Under the pieces are notes generated by a model that worked only from the letters and a program-made list of their open reading frames with translations, ran no database searches and was not told the origin of the DNA. From contig CAAGLQ010000032.1 of assembly GCA_900770835.1 (NCBI GenBank), forward strand, positions 1 to 16,294: a DNA stretch of 16,294 nt, written 5' to 3'. Shown here piece after piece: positions 6,106 to 13,499 of this stretch; the first letter of the stretch is position 1, and every line of letters begins with the position of its first letter. Both the position numbers and the translations under genes were made by a program. The stretch is from an uncultured Parabacteroides sp. GTDB lineage: Bacteria > Bacteroidota > Bacteroidia > Bacteroidales > Tannerellaceae.

Positions 6106-7681
6106 TCAGCACAGATCCGGCCTCCAACCTGCAAGATGTGTTTAACCAAACACTGAACGGACACGGCACGGATATTCAAGAAGTACCCGGCTTAACTGTC
6201 GTCAATCTTGTCCCTGAACAAGCCGCAGCCGAGTATAGGGAAAGCGTGATCGCTCCTTTCCGAGGGAAACTGCCCGAAAGTGTGATTCAGAATATGGAGG
6301 AGCAGCTTTCAGGCTCTTGCACGGTGGAGATCGCCGCCTTCAATCAATTCTCTGACTTCATCACGGATGCAGAGAAGGCCAAGGCATACGATCACATCAT
6401 CTTTGATACCGCCCCCACTGGACACACGTTGCGCATGTTGCAGCTACCCTCCGCTTGGAGCACCTTTATCAGTGAGAGCACACACGGAGCCTCTTGCTTA
6501 GGGCAATTATCCGGATTGGAAGAACGAAAAGGCATCTATAAGCAAGCAGTGGAGACATTGGCTGACGCTCATTTAACCCGTTTGGTATTGGTAAGCCGTC
6601 CAGAGATCGCCCCCTTGAAAGAGGCAGCCCGCTCATCGCATGAATTGCAATTATTAGGCATCAAGAACCAGCTGTTGGTAATCAACGGCCTTTTGCTGCA
6701 GGTAGATGAAGCAGACAGCGTATCGAAGCAAATCTATGACAGACAGCAAAACGCCTTGAAGCAAACCCCTGCGGAACTACTGGAATATCCCGCTTATTCG
6801 GTTCCTCTCCGGTCATATAATTTATCAAATATTGCGCATATCCGCCGGATGCTGCACGATGAAGAGTCCACTGTAGCTCCTTCCTATCAGCCCATTACAG
6901 CTGCCAAAGGGATAGATGAATTGGTCGATGATCTCTATCATTCAGGTAAGCGGGTGATATTCACCATGGGAAAAGGCGGAGTGGGCAAGACCACGTTGGC
7001 TACTGAGATCGCTTTAGGCTTACATCAACGTGGCGCACAGGTACATCTTACCACCACTGATCCGGCCAACCATCTGAATTACAACCTGGCTGTTCAAGCA
7101 GGCATTTCAGTAAGCCGGATTGATGAAGCGGAAGTATTGGAAGCCTATAAAAATGAGGTTCGCAGCAAGGCGGCCACAGCAATGACTGCCGAAGATATGG
7201 AATATATAGAAGAAGATCTACGTTCACCTTGTACGCAGGAAATCGCTGTATTTCGGGCTTTCGCCGAGATTGTCGATAAAGCAGAAAATGAAGTCGTTGT
7301 CATTGACACTGCACCTACCGGACACACGTTGTTATTATTAGACGCAACAGAAAGTTATCATCGAGAGGTGCAGCGCACGCAGGGTGATACGCCCGCTGCG
7401 GTAAGAAAACTGTTACTCGCTTGCGGAACCAACAAGAAACAGAAGTCGTTATTGTGACCCTGCCCGAAGCAACCCCTGTATTTGAAGCGGAGCGTCTGCA
7501 AATGGATTTGCAACGTGCCAGAATTCATAATAAATGGTGGGTAGTGAATGCTTGCCTGTCGTTGACTGACACCGAAAATGCTTTCTTGCGGGCAAAGGCA
7601 CAGAGTGAATTGGTTTGGATTAAGAAGGTAGAAGATTTGTCAAAGGGAAATGCTGCCCTAATCGCCTGGGAGGATCAGTAA
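6087..7681 (+). pseudogene. arsA: ArsA arsenite-transporting ATPase, 5'-deleted and frameshifted
   Basis: ArsA is the soluble ATPase that energises the ArsB arsenite pump; it has two homologous halves, each with a P-loop. ArsA homology begins abruptly at GKHILLISTDPASNLQDVF (6087 onward), just downstream of where the first P-loop should be, so the A1 Walker A is missing. The second P-loop GKGGVGKTT is intact (6969-6995), as are both DTAPTGHT switch elements. The three cysteines matching Cys113, Cys172 and Cys422 of E. coli R773 ArsA are present (codons 6318, 6495 and 7230). At 7410-7417 one base is missing: frame 0 reads VRKLL then runs to a stop at 7455-7457, while ArsA homology continues as TRLRNQQETEVVIVTLPEATPV one frame over to the stop at 7679-7681. 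The C-terminus also looks slightly short. An ATG at 6030 that opens the frame lies inside arsD sequence and is not a native start. Neither arsB/acr3 nor arsC follows. Confidence 0.92.
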
Positions 7682-7724
7682 AAATAGCCAATCATACCAG
7701 ATGGGATAACATGATGTAAGCCTG

Positions 7725-7880
7725 AAAAAAACGTTGCCCATAGCATCAAAAAACGATGGGCAACAAAAAGAAAAACATTGCCCGTAATTTTAAATTTCTA
7801 TGGGCAATGTTTTCTAAAACCATGGGCAACGTTTTCCTAAACGATGGGCAACGAATTTGACGCCTATAGGCAACGTTATT
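7725..7880. repeat. Cluster of seven short GGGCAACG-type repeats
   Basis: A core close to ATGGGCAACGTTTT occurs seven times in about 156 bases. Copies on the minus strand are at 7725-7741 and 7771-7786; copies on the plus strand are at about 7753-7764, 7798-7815, 7820-7838, 7842-7857 and 7864-7880. Copies 1 and 2 form a 9-bp stem (7733-7741 with 7756-7764), and copies 3 and 4 a perfect 12-bp stem. Spacing and orientation are irregular, which excludes a CRISPR array. The last copy overlaps the miaB stop codon (TAA at 7878-7876, minus strand). The cluster fills the convergent gap between the arsA remnant and miaB. A related GGCAACGTTGC lies at 5916-5926, on the other side of the ars remnant. 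Confidence 0.88.
7772..7815. terminator. Perfect 12-bp hairpin, possible bidirectional terminator
   Basis: AAAACATTGCCC (7772-7783) and GGGCAATGTTTT (7802-7813) are exact reverse complements with an 18-base AT-rich loop. A-rich sequence before and T-rich sequence after the stem give a terminator-like shape on both strands, which suits the convergent arsA remnant and miaB. The stem is GC-poor at its base and the loop is long, so efficiency is uncertain. Confidence 0.5.
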
Positions 7881-9249
7881 CTACCACCTCTCCAAACAGA
7901 GTAGCGGACGAGGCCCGTGTGATCTTCACACGGATAAACTGCCCGACATGGAAATTCTGTTTATCGAAAATCACCACCTTATTTTGGCTGGTACGCCCGA
8001 ACAGTTGCTCGCAAGACCGTTTCGAGAAGCCTTCGATCAACACCTCAAAGGTCTTGCCTATATCCCGACGATTGCTTTCCTCCGATAAGCGGTTTTGCAA
8101 ATCAATCATCCCTTGCAAACGACGGATCTTCTCCTCTTCCGGCACATCATCCGGCAAATGTTTCGAGGCATAGGTGCCCGGACGTTCGGAATACTTGAAG
8201 AGGAACGCACTGTCATAACCTACCTCACGCATCAACGAGAGGGTTTGCTCATAGTCCTCTTCCGTCTCGGAATGGAAACCACAGAACAGGTCGGTCGAGA
8301 TAGCACAGTCAGGCAAGATGCGTCGAATCGCAGCGATACGATCCGAGTACCAAGCACGGGTATATTTACGATTCATCGCCTTCAAGATGCGATCGCTACC
8401 CGATTGGGCCGGCAGATGAATCATCTTACAGAGGTTATCATGAGCGGCAATTACCTCTAACGTCTCATCACTCATGTCCTTCGGGTGCGATGTGGTGAAG
8501 CGCACACGCATCTGAGGCACCTCCTCCGCAACCAAGGTCAACAGGCGAGGGAAATCCACCACCTCACCCTCTCGCTCAAACCTATAGGAGTTGACATTCT
8601 GTCCCAGCAAGGTCACCTCCTTGAAACCCTTATCACGCATATCCCGAATCTCGTTCAAGATGCTATCCACGTCTCGACTGCGCTCCCGTCCACGGGTATA
8701 GGGCACAATGCAATAGGTACAGAAATTGTTGCACCCTCGCATAATCGACACAAAACCGGAGATATGCACGCCCGGCAATTTCAAAGGAATCACATCCTTA
8801 TAGGTTTCCTGCGTAGAGAGCTCGACATTGATCGCCTTCTCGCCCCGCTCCACAGCTCCCACTAAATTGGGCAAATCCAAGTAGGCATCCGGGCCTACCA
8901 CCAAGTCGGCATGGTGCACATGTATCAATTCATCTTTCACACGCTCGGCCATGCAACCCATCACACCGACAATCAGATGTTTCTTCTTTTTACGTAACGA
9001 TTGGAAGTATTGCAATCGCCCGTAAATTTTCTGTTCGGCATTATCTCGCACGGAACAGGTGTTCACAAAGATCGCATCGGCCTCCTCGATCTGTTCGGTC
9101 AGCGCATAGCCATCCATCTGCATGATAGAGGCCACCACCTCGCTATCCGCCACATTCATCTGGCAACCGTACGTCTCAATAAATAACTTCTTCTCAGCCT
9201 TCTCGGCAGCAGATTTTAAGTCTGCGCCCTGATTTTCTGCTGTTGTCAT
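7876..9249 (-). CDS. miaB: tRNA-2-methylthio-N6-dimethylallyladenosine synthase
   Basis: This radical-SAM methylthiotransferase adds the 2-methylthio group to i6A37 in the anticodon loop of tRNAs reading UNN codons. The 457 residues carry the three domains in order. The N-terminal UPF0004 domain has cluster cysteines Cys29 (ETYGCQMN), Cys65 (NTCSVRDNAEQK) and Cys99 (GVMGCMAERV). The radical-SAM domain has CNNFCTYC (Cys173, Cys177, Cys180) followed by IVPYTRGRE. A C-terminal TRAM RNA-binding domain runs from about residue 390 to the end. The ATG at 9249 follows a good -7 box by about 44 bases. The roughly 20-residue leader before KLFIETYGCQ is a little long but has no better internal Met. The NTCSVRDNAEQK form points to MiaB, not RimO or MtaB. 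Confidence 0.97.
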   Translation of the reverse strand: MTTAENQGADLKSAAEKAEKKLFIETYGCQMNVADSEVVASIMQMDGYALTEQIEEADAIFVNTCSVRDNAEQKIYGRLQYFQSLRKKKKHLIVGVMGCMAERVKDELIHVHHADLVVGPDAYLDLPNLVGAVERGEKAINVELSTQETYKDVIPLKLPGVHISGFVSIMRGCNNFCTYCIVPYTRGRERSRDVDSILNEIRDMRDKGFKEVTLLGQNVNSYRFEREGEVVDFPRLLTLVAEEVPQMRVRFTTSHPKDMSDETLEVIAAHDNLCKMIHLPAQSGSDRILKAMNRKYTRAWYSDRIAAIRRILPDCAISTDLFCGFHSETEEDYEQTLSLMREVGYDSAFLFKYSERPGTYASKHLPDDVPEEEKIRRLQGMIDLQNRLSEESNRRDIGKTFEVLIEGFSKRSCEQLFGRTSQNKVVIFDKQNFHVGQFIRVKITRASSATLFGEVVE

Positions 9250-9258
9250 GCTAAATTG

Positions 9259-9289
9259 TTTTAGTATTCCACTATTCTGCTTAAATTTG
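9259..9289 (+). promoter_or_regulatory. Putative promoter for the 9309 gene
   Basis: TAAATTTG (9282-9289) matches TAnnTTTG exactly, and TTTT (9259-9262) lies 19 bases upstream, where TTTG is expected. The predicted start of transcription near 9296 leaves a leader of only about 13 nt before the ATG at 9309. Confidence 0.5.
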
Positions 9290-9292
9290 GGG

Positions 9293-9300
9293 CAAAAATA
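9293..9300 (-). promoter_or_regulatory. Putative miaB promoter, -7 box
   Basis: On the minus strand this reads TATTTTTG, an exact TAnnTTTG match, 43 bases before the miaB ATG. No clear TTTG -33 box was found at normal spacing; the upstream half would lie in the first codons of the divergent gene. Confidence 0.5.
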
Positions 9301-9308
9301 CGCAAATT

Positions 9309-9716
9309 ATGGATAGCATCGGAGATTGGCTTTACATTGTTTTCTTAGTGATTGCCGGAATCAGCAGTATGCTCAATGCGGCCAAGAAGAAAAAAGAGAA
9401 ACAAAACGCACCGCAAGAGGAACAAATTCCACAGCCTCGCATGGAGAAGCGACAAGCTCGACGGGCGAAGCGTGCCGCTCGACCTATGCCGGCGCAACAG
9501 CCGATTCCGGTTTATACCTCGGAACCGATTCCCGCAGCTACACCGACACCTAATCCCTTCCTGACCGCAGAGCAGGAAATCCCGGAGCATCTGGCGGCAG
9601 AGACAACGACTCCCATTGTAGAGGAGCCGGAGACAAGCACGCTCCCCACATTCACCGACCGGGAAGAGTTGCGGAAAGCCATCCTGTACGCAGAGATCCT
9701 GCAACGAAAAGTATGA
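9309..9716 (+). CDS. Small single-pass membrane protein of unknown function
   Basis: I do not recognise a named family. The 135 residues show a short N-terminal membrane segment (about 7-23, WLYIVFLVIAGISSML) followed directly by a lysine-rich stop-transfer stretch (KKKKEK), which predicts a cytoplasmic body. The middle (about 30-110) is Pro/Ala/Glu/Arg-rich low complexity with a basic patch (RQARRAKRAAR) and is probably disordered. The end (about 118-135) is a predicted amphipathic helix, ELRKAILYAEILQRKV. As far as I recall, similar short proteins with an N-terminal anchor and a conserved C-terminal helix ending near ILxRK are common in Bacteroidales, so this tail is probably the functional part. 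The gene is divergent from miaB with its own promoter. The ATG at 9309 is preferred because it starts the membrane segment. Confidence 0.75.
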   Translation: MDSIGDWLYIVFLVIAGISSMLNAAKKKKEKQNAPQEEQIPQPRMEKRQARRAKRAARPMPAQQPIPVYTSEPIPAATPTPNPFLTAEQEIPEHLAAETTTPIVEEPETSTLPTFTDREELRKAILYAEILQRKV

Positions 9717-9755
9717 ATTTAGGCATCCTATATCGCCCATTCACCGGATTTTTTG

Positions 9756-9763
9756 TAAGTTTG
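9756..9763 (+). promoter_or_regulatory. Putative promoter of the CoA-transferase gene, -7 box
   Basis: TAAGTTTG matches TAnnTTTG exactly, 55 bases before the ATG at 9819, giving a leader of about 50 nt. A second TTTTG directly precedes it, but no TTTG was found at the proper -33 spacing. Confidence 0.5.
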
Positions 9764-9818
9764 CGTCGCATAAAAATAAGCAAGTGATTTATACCTAAAA
9801 ACATAAATACTAATTATC

Positions 9819-11315
9819 ATGGCATTAAAATTCATTACAGCTGAAGAGGCTGCGTCGTACGTTCATAACGACGACAACGTAGGTTTCAGTGGTTTTACAC
9901 CCGCCGGATGTCCGAAAGTAGTCCCCGGAGCCATCGCTCGCAAGGCAGAAGAAGAGCACAAAAAGGGTAATCCCTTCAAGATCGGTATGTTCACCGGTGC
10001 CTCCACCGGCGATAAGTTGGATGGAGAGTTGGCTCGTGCGAACGCAATCAAGTTCCGTACGCCCTATCAATCCAGCAAGGACTTGCGTGCAGCGATCAAC
10101 GCTGGTCAGGCTCCCTATTTCGACATGCACCTCTCTGAGTTGGCACAAGATTTGCGTTATGGCTTCTTAGGCAAGATTGATGTAGCGATTGTCGAGGCTG
10201 CTGATGTCACTGAGGATGGCGAGATTGTTCCTACTTCTGGTGTAGGTATCCTGCCGACTATCTGCCGTATGGCGGATCGCATCATCGTTGAGCTGAACTG
10301 CCGTCACCCGAAAGAGATTCGCGGTATGCACGATATTTATGAGCCGGCTGATCCCCCTTACCGTCGTGAAATTCCTATCTATACGCCGTCTGATCGGATT
10401 GGTTCCGACTGCGTAAAGGTAGATCCGGCTAAGATCGTAGGTGTTGTCAAGACAGACGAGCCGAACGAAGGTAAGCCGTTCGCTCCGCTGGATGACGTGA
10501 CATTGGCTATCGGTAAGAATGTAGCCGACTTCTTGGTGGGTGAGATCCGTGCGGGTCGTCTGCCGAAGGAGTTTGTTCCGTTGCAGAGTGGTGTAGGTAA
10601 TGTCGCTAATGCCGTTCTGGGTTGCATGGGCGAGAACGAAGAGATTCCCGCATTCAATGTCTATACCGAGGTAATTCAGGATGCCGTGATCGGCTTGATG
10701 AAACAAGGTCGCGTGAAATTCGCCAGCGGTTGCTCACTCTCTGTCAGCAACGAGGTAATCCGCGAGATCTATGGCAACTTGGCGTTCTTCAAAGATAAGT
10801 TGTTACTCCGCCCGCAGGAGATCTCTAACAACCCGGAGGTTGCCCGTCGTTTAGGTTTGATCGCCATCAACACCGCATTGGAGGCTGACATCTTCGGTAA
10901 CATCAACTCTACACACGTAAGCGGTACTCGCATGATGAACGGTATCGGTGGTTCAGGTGACTTCACTCGTTCCGCTATGCTCTCTATCTTCACGACTCCT
11001 TCTACTGCGAAGGAGGGTAAGATCAGCGCATTCGTTCCGATGGTTTCTCACCTCGATCACAGTGAGCACTCCGTGAAGATCATCATCACCGAGTATGGTG
11101 TAGCTGATTTGCGTGGTAAATCACCGATCCAACGTGCACGTTGCATCATCGACAACTGCGTTCACCCGGATTATCGCCCATTGTTGAACGAGTACCTGGC
11201 GATGGGCATCAAGGGTCATACCCAGCAGAACTTGAAGTGCTGCTTCGCATTCCACGAGGAGTTGGCAGCTTCAGGCGATATGCACAATGTAGATTGGAGC
11301 AAGTACAACAAATAA
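9819..11315 (+). CDS. Acetyl-CoA hydrolase / succinyl-CoA:acetate CoA-transferase family
   Basis: The 498-residue protein belongs to the Cat1/AarC/ScpC group of class I CoA-transferases, which move CoA between acyl groups such as succinate, propionate and acetate. Visible features are GFSGFTPAGCPKVVPGAIA (22-40), Glu284 in VYTEVIQDA (the position expected for the glutamate that carries the acyl/CoA thioester), the glycine loop GIGGSGDFTRSA (375-386), and ITEYGVADLRG (423-433) followed by the C-terminal NCVHPDYRP region. Full length and all key motifs suggest activity. In Bacteroidales such an enzyme fits acetate, propionate and succinate fermentation; whether it works as hydrolase or transferase, and on which pair, cannot be read here. 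It is monocistronic: own promoter near 9756 and a strong terminator 18 bases after the stop. Codon use is strongly biased, suggesting high expression. Confidence 0.92.
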   Translation: MALKFITAEEAASYVHNDDNVGFSGFTPAGCPKVVPGAIARKAEEEHKKGNPFKIGMFTGASTGDKLDGELARANAIKFRTPYQSSKDLRAAINAGQAPYFDMHLSELAQDLRYGFLGKIDVAIVEAADVTEDGEIVPTSGVGILPTICRMADRIIVELNCRHPKEIRGMHDIYEPADPPYRREIPIYTPSDRIGSDCVKVDPAKIVGVVKTDEPNEGKPFAPLDDVTLAIGKNVADFLVGEIRAGRLPKEFVPLQSGVGNVANAVLGCMGENEEIPAFNVYTEVIQDAVIGLMKQGRVKFASGCSLSVSNEVIREIYGNLAFFKDKLLLRPQEISNNPEVARRLGLIAINTALEADIFGNINSTHVSGTRMMNGIGGSGDFTRSAMLSIFTTPSTAKEGKISAFVPMVSHLDHSEHSVKIIITEYGVADLRGKSPIQRARCIIDNCVHPDYRPLLNEYLAMGIKGHTQQNLKCCFAFHEELAASGDMHNVDWSKYNK

Positions 11316-11332
11316 TAGTTTATCATTACTGG

Positions 11333-11368
11333 AAAAGGGAGGCTTCTAACCTCCCTTTTTCTTTTTAT
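11333..11368 (+). terminator. Intrinsic terminator after the CoA-transferase gene
   Basis: AAAAGGGAGG (11333-11342) and CCTCCCTTTT (11350-11359) form a perfect 10-bp stem with a 7-base loop, followed by TCTTTTTA. The A-run on the left arm means it may also act, less strongly, on the convergent transcript whose stop codon lies at 11376. Confidence 0.92.
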
Positions 11369-11375
11369 ACCTTTC

Positions 11376-13406
11376 TTATTTCTTCAGATCCGGATAGCTG
11401 ATGCGCGTATGATACATCGTCTTTAGCTTCTCGATAAACACCGCTTTTACATCTTCAATATCCTTGAAAGTCAACGGAGTATTACGAAGTAAACCATCTG
11501 CGATCTGACTATCAATAATGCGATTCACCAGCCCGACAATATTCTCTTCGGTATGCTCCTTCAAACTGCGTGAAGCCGCCTCCACCGAATCTGCCATCAT
11601 CAGGATAGCCGTCTCTTTCGTAAAAGGATTCGGCCCAGGATAGGTAAAGAGTTTTTCATCTACCGGTTGATCCGGATACTTATTGCGATAGGAATTATAG
11701 AAGTACTTGGTCTTGCCCCGACCATGATGCGTACGGATGAAATTGGTTACTGCCTTAGGCAAACCCTCCTTCTCTGCCATTTTCATTCCCTCTGTTACAT
11801 GACTGATGATTATCTGTGCGCTCTGATCAAACGAAAGCTGGTTGTGAGGATTAACACTGGTTTGATTCTCCGTGAAGAAAACAGGATTCCACATCTTACC
11901 GATGTCATGATAAAGCGCACCGGTACGCACCAGTTGCGCATCCGCACCGATCTTCGCCGCAGCCTCAGAGGCTAAAATAGAAACCTGCAGAGAATGCTGG
12001 AAGGTTCCCGGGCAAGTCTCGCTTAGCTTCTTCAACAACGGACGGTTAATATTAGAAAGCTCCACTAAAGTGATGCTCGACACATAACCAAAGGTCTTCT
12101 CCAATATATAAACCAGCACGTAGGTAAACATCAATAAGATAAAGTTAATACCAAAATAGAGCATCATCAACCAATTGATCTTCTGCAAACTGGCCTCTTG
12201 GAAAAGCACTAAGCTGAGATAACCAACCACGTATGCCATGAAAATAAAGAACGAACTGCGAATTAACTGAGATCGTTCGCTTAACTCTTTCAAACTGAAC
12301 GTAACCACCATACCTGCGATAATCTGCAGCAAAAGGAACTCATGCGGGAAAGGCACCATCAACGAGCAAATTAACACAATAATCAAATGGATGAAAAGTG
12401 CCGTACGCGAATCAAAGAAAGTTCGTACCACAATGGGTACAATGGCATACGGAATGATATATACATTCAATAATCCCAAACTGACACACAACTCCGTTAA
12501 GATACAGCAAACAAAGATGCACAATACCATGAACAAATTGTTGCGCCGATTATAGAAGATCTTCAACCGGAAAGACCAAAGATAAGTCCAAAAACAAAAC
12601 ATCAAACCAAATACAAGCACAAACTGTCCCGCCAAGATGATGCCCTGCGCCTGCGAGCCCCCGCTTTTTTGCTCATGCACGATCTTCAAGGAACGCAAAA
12701 CGTTGTAAGTATGATTATCAATGATCTCTCCCCGATCAACAATACGTTCACCCGCCTGCACCATGCCATTGGCAATCGGTACGCTCTGCAACAAGGTATT
12801 TCGCACCTTTTCCGACATATCCGCATCGTAGGTTACATTCTCAATCAAATAATCATTGATATCACAAGATTGCAACTTCGCTCGATCTAACGAAGCAGGG
12901 CAATTATTGATAATAAACTCATAAGCGGTACGCACCGTAAACAGATCGCTGACATAACGAGACTGCGCCACCGTGTTCTCCCGAATATTAATGCGCTGGC
13001 GCTCCTCTTTGCGCAACTGATCCAAGTCTTGCGTGGAGATGATGCCATTTTCATAAAGCTCATGCAAACTTTTCTCCACATATTGCATGTACGCACTCGA
13101 CACCTTCCCTCGTAACTTTTGATTATAATTGTTGCGCAGTCGCTCCACCTCCTTCGTAATCACCTCCGCATTCTGTCGATAATAGGGTTCAAAAGTGCGC
13201 AAGACACTATCTCGCTCACTCTGCACCTCCTCGTCCGTCTTATAGATGGGGAAATCACTCGGAGCCGTCAACAGGCCATAGCGCCAAGGCTTTCCCTCAT
13301 AGAATTGATACCTAAACTTCCCTTCCCTCGGGAAGAAATAAGCGATAAGTAACGCAGCCACAATAAAATAGGCTGCCATTGGTATGTCTAAATTCTTCTT
13401 TCCCAT
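11376..13406 (-). CDS. 7TM-HD phosphohydrolase, PgpH-like (probable c-di-AMP phosphodiesterase)
   Basis: A 676-residue membrane protein with the 7TMR-HD plan. One N-terminal transmembrane helix (about 8-26) leads to an extracytoplasmic 7TMR-HDED domain (about 30-245), then a seven-helix membrane bundle (about 253-436) and a cytoplasmic HD domain (about 465-676). The metal-binding residues are His471 in GTFQHS, His500-Asp501 in LYHDIGK, His536, His560/His561 in RTHHGRG and Asp606 in MMADSVEA. Characterised members (Listeria PgpH) hydrolyse c-di-AMP to pApA, so the same role is inferred; no diadenylate cyclase lies in the window. The start chosen is the ATG at 13406 (MGKKNLDIP), because the alternative Met 33 bases upstream adds residues lying in the divergent promoter region. 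Its stop is close to the convergent terminator at 11333-11368. Confidence 0.9.
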   Translation of the reverse strand: MGKKNLDIPMAAYFIVAALLIAYFFPREGKFRYQFYEGKPWRYGLLTAPSDFPIYKTDEEVQSERDSVLRTFEPYYRQNAEVITKEVERLRNNYNQKLRGKVSSAYMQYVEKSLHELYENGIISTQDLDQLRKEERQRINIRENTVAQSRYVSDLFTVRTAYEFIINNCPASLDRAKLQSCDINDYLIENVTYDADMSEKVRNTLLQSVPIANGMVQAGERIVDRGEIIDNHTYNVLRSLKIVHEQKSGGSQAQGIILAGQFVLVFGLMFCFWTYLWSFRLKIFYNRRNNLFMVLCIFVCCILTELCVSLGLLNVYIIPYAIVPIVVRTFFDSRTALFIHLIIVLICSLMVPFPHEFLLLQIIAGMVVTFSLKELSERSQLIRSSFFIFMAYVVGYLSLVLFQEASLQKINWLMMLYFGINFILLMFTYVLVYILEKTFGYVSSITLVELSNINRPLLKKLSETCPGTFQHSLQVSILASEAAAKIGADAQLVRTGALYHDIGKMWNPVFFTENQTSVNPHNQLSFDQSAQIIISHVTEGMKMAEKEGLPKAVTNFIRTHHGRGKTKYFYNSYRNKYPDQPVDEKLFTYPGPNPFTKETAILMMADSVEAASRSLKEHTEENIVGLVNRIIDSQIADGLLRNTPLTFKDIEDVKAVFIEKLKTMYHTRISYPDLKK

Positions 13407-13426
13407 AGATCTCTCCGTTTGAAGCC

Positions 13427-13434
13427 GAAATATA
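13427..13434 (-). promoter_or_regulatory. Possible promoter of the 7TM-HD gene, -7 box
   Basis: On the minus strand this reads TATATTTC, a 7-of-8 match to TAnnTTTG, 20 bases before the preferred ATG. No good -33 element is visible. It supports the shorter start, since it lies within the codons of the longer one. Confidence 0.35.
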
Positions 13435-13467
13435 CACAAAAAAGTTCACGAACCGGAAAAAAAGAGG

Positions 13468-13475
13468 TACTTTTG
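13468..13475 (+). promoter_or_regulatory. Putative gltX promoter, -7 box
   Basis: TACTTTTG matches TAnnTTTG exactly and lies 24 bases before the ATG at 13500. The best -33 candidate, TTCA at 13445-13448, is weak. Its position argues against the upstream in-frame Met at 13419 as the gltX start. Confidence 0.55.
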
Positions 13476-13499
13476 CCGCAATATTTGAAACATTACAAA

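Noticed and set aside
7772..7813. Invertible promoter (phase switch) made from the 12-bp inverted repeat
   Set aside because: The 18-base interior has no promoter, no serine or tyrosine recombinase gene is in the window, and the stem fits termination better.
7725..7880. CRISPR array
   Set aside because: The repeats are about 14 bases, vary in sequence, switch orientation and have irregular spacing, and no cas gene is near.
8095..8865. Plus-strand open frames of 121 and 126 residues opposite miaB
   Set aside because: Both overlap the complete miaB gene, have His/Arg/Leu-rich compositions typical of shadow frames, and show no promoter or family motif.
10167..10706. 179-residue minus-strand frame opposite the CoA-transferase gene
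   Set aside because: It is contained in a well-supported gene with biased codons and has no independent support.
13419..13499. 27-residue N-terminal extension of GltX
   Set aside because: The extra residues do not match GluRS, which starts just before the RVRFAPSPTG strand, and they cross a perfect -7 box.
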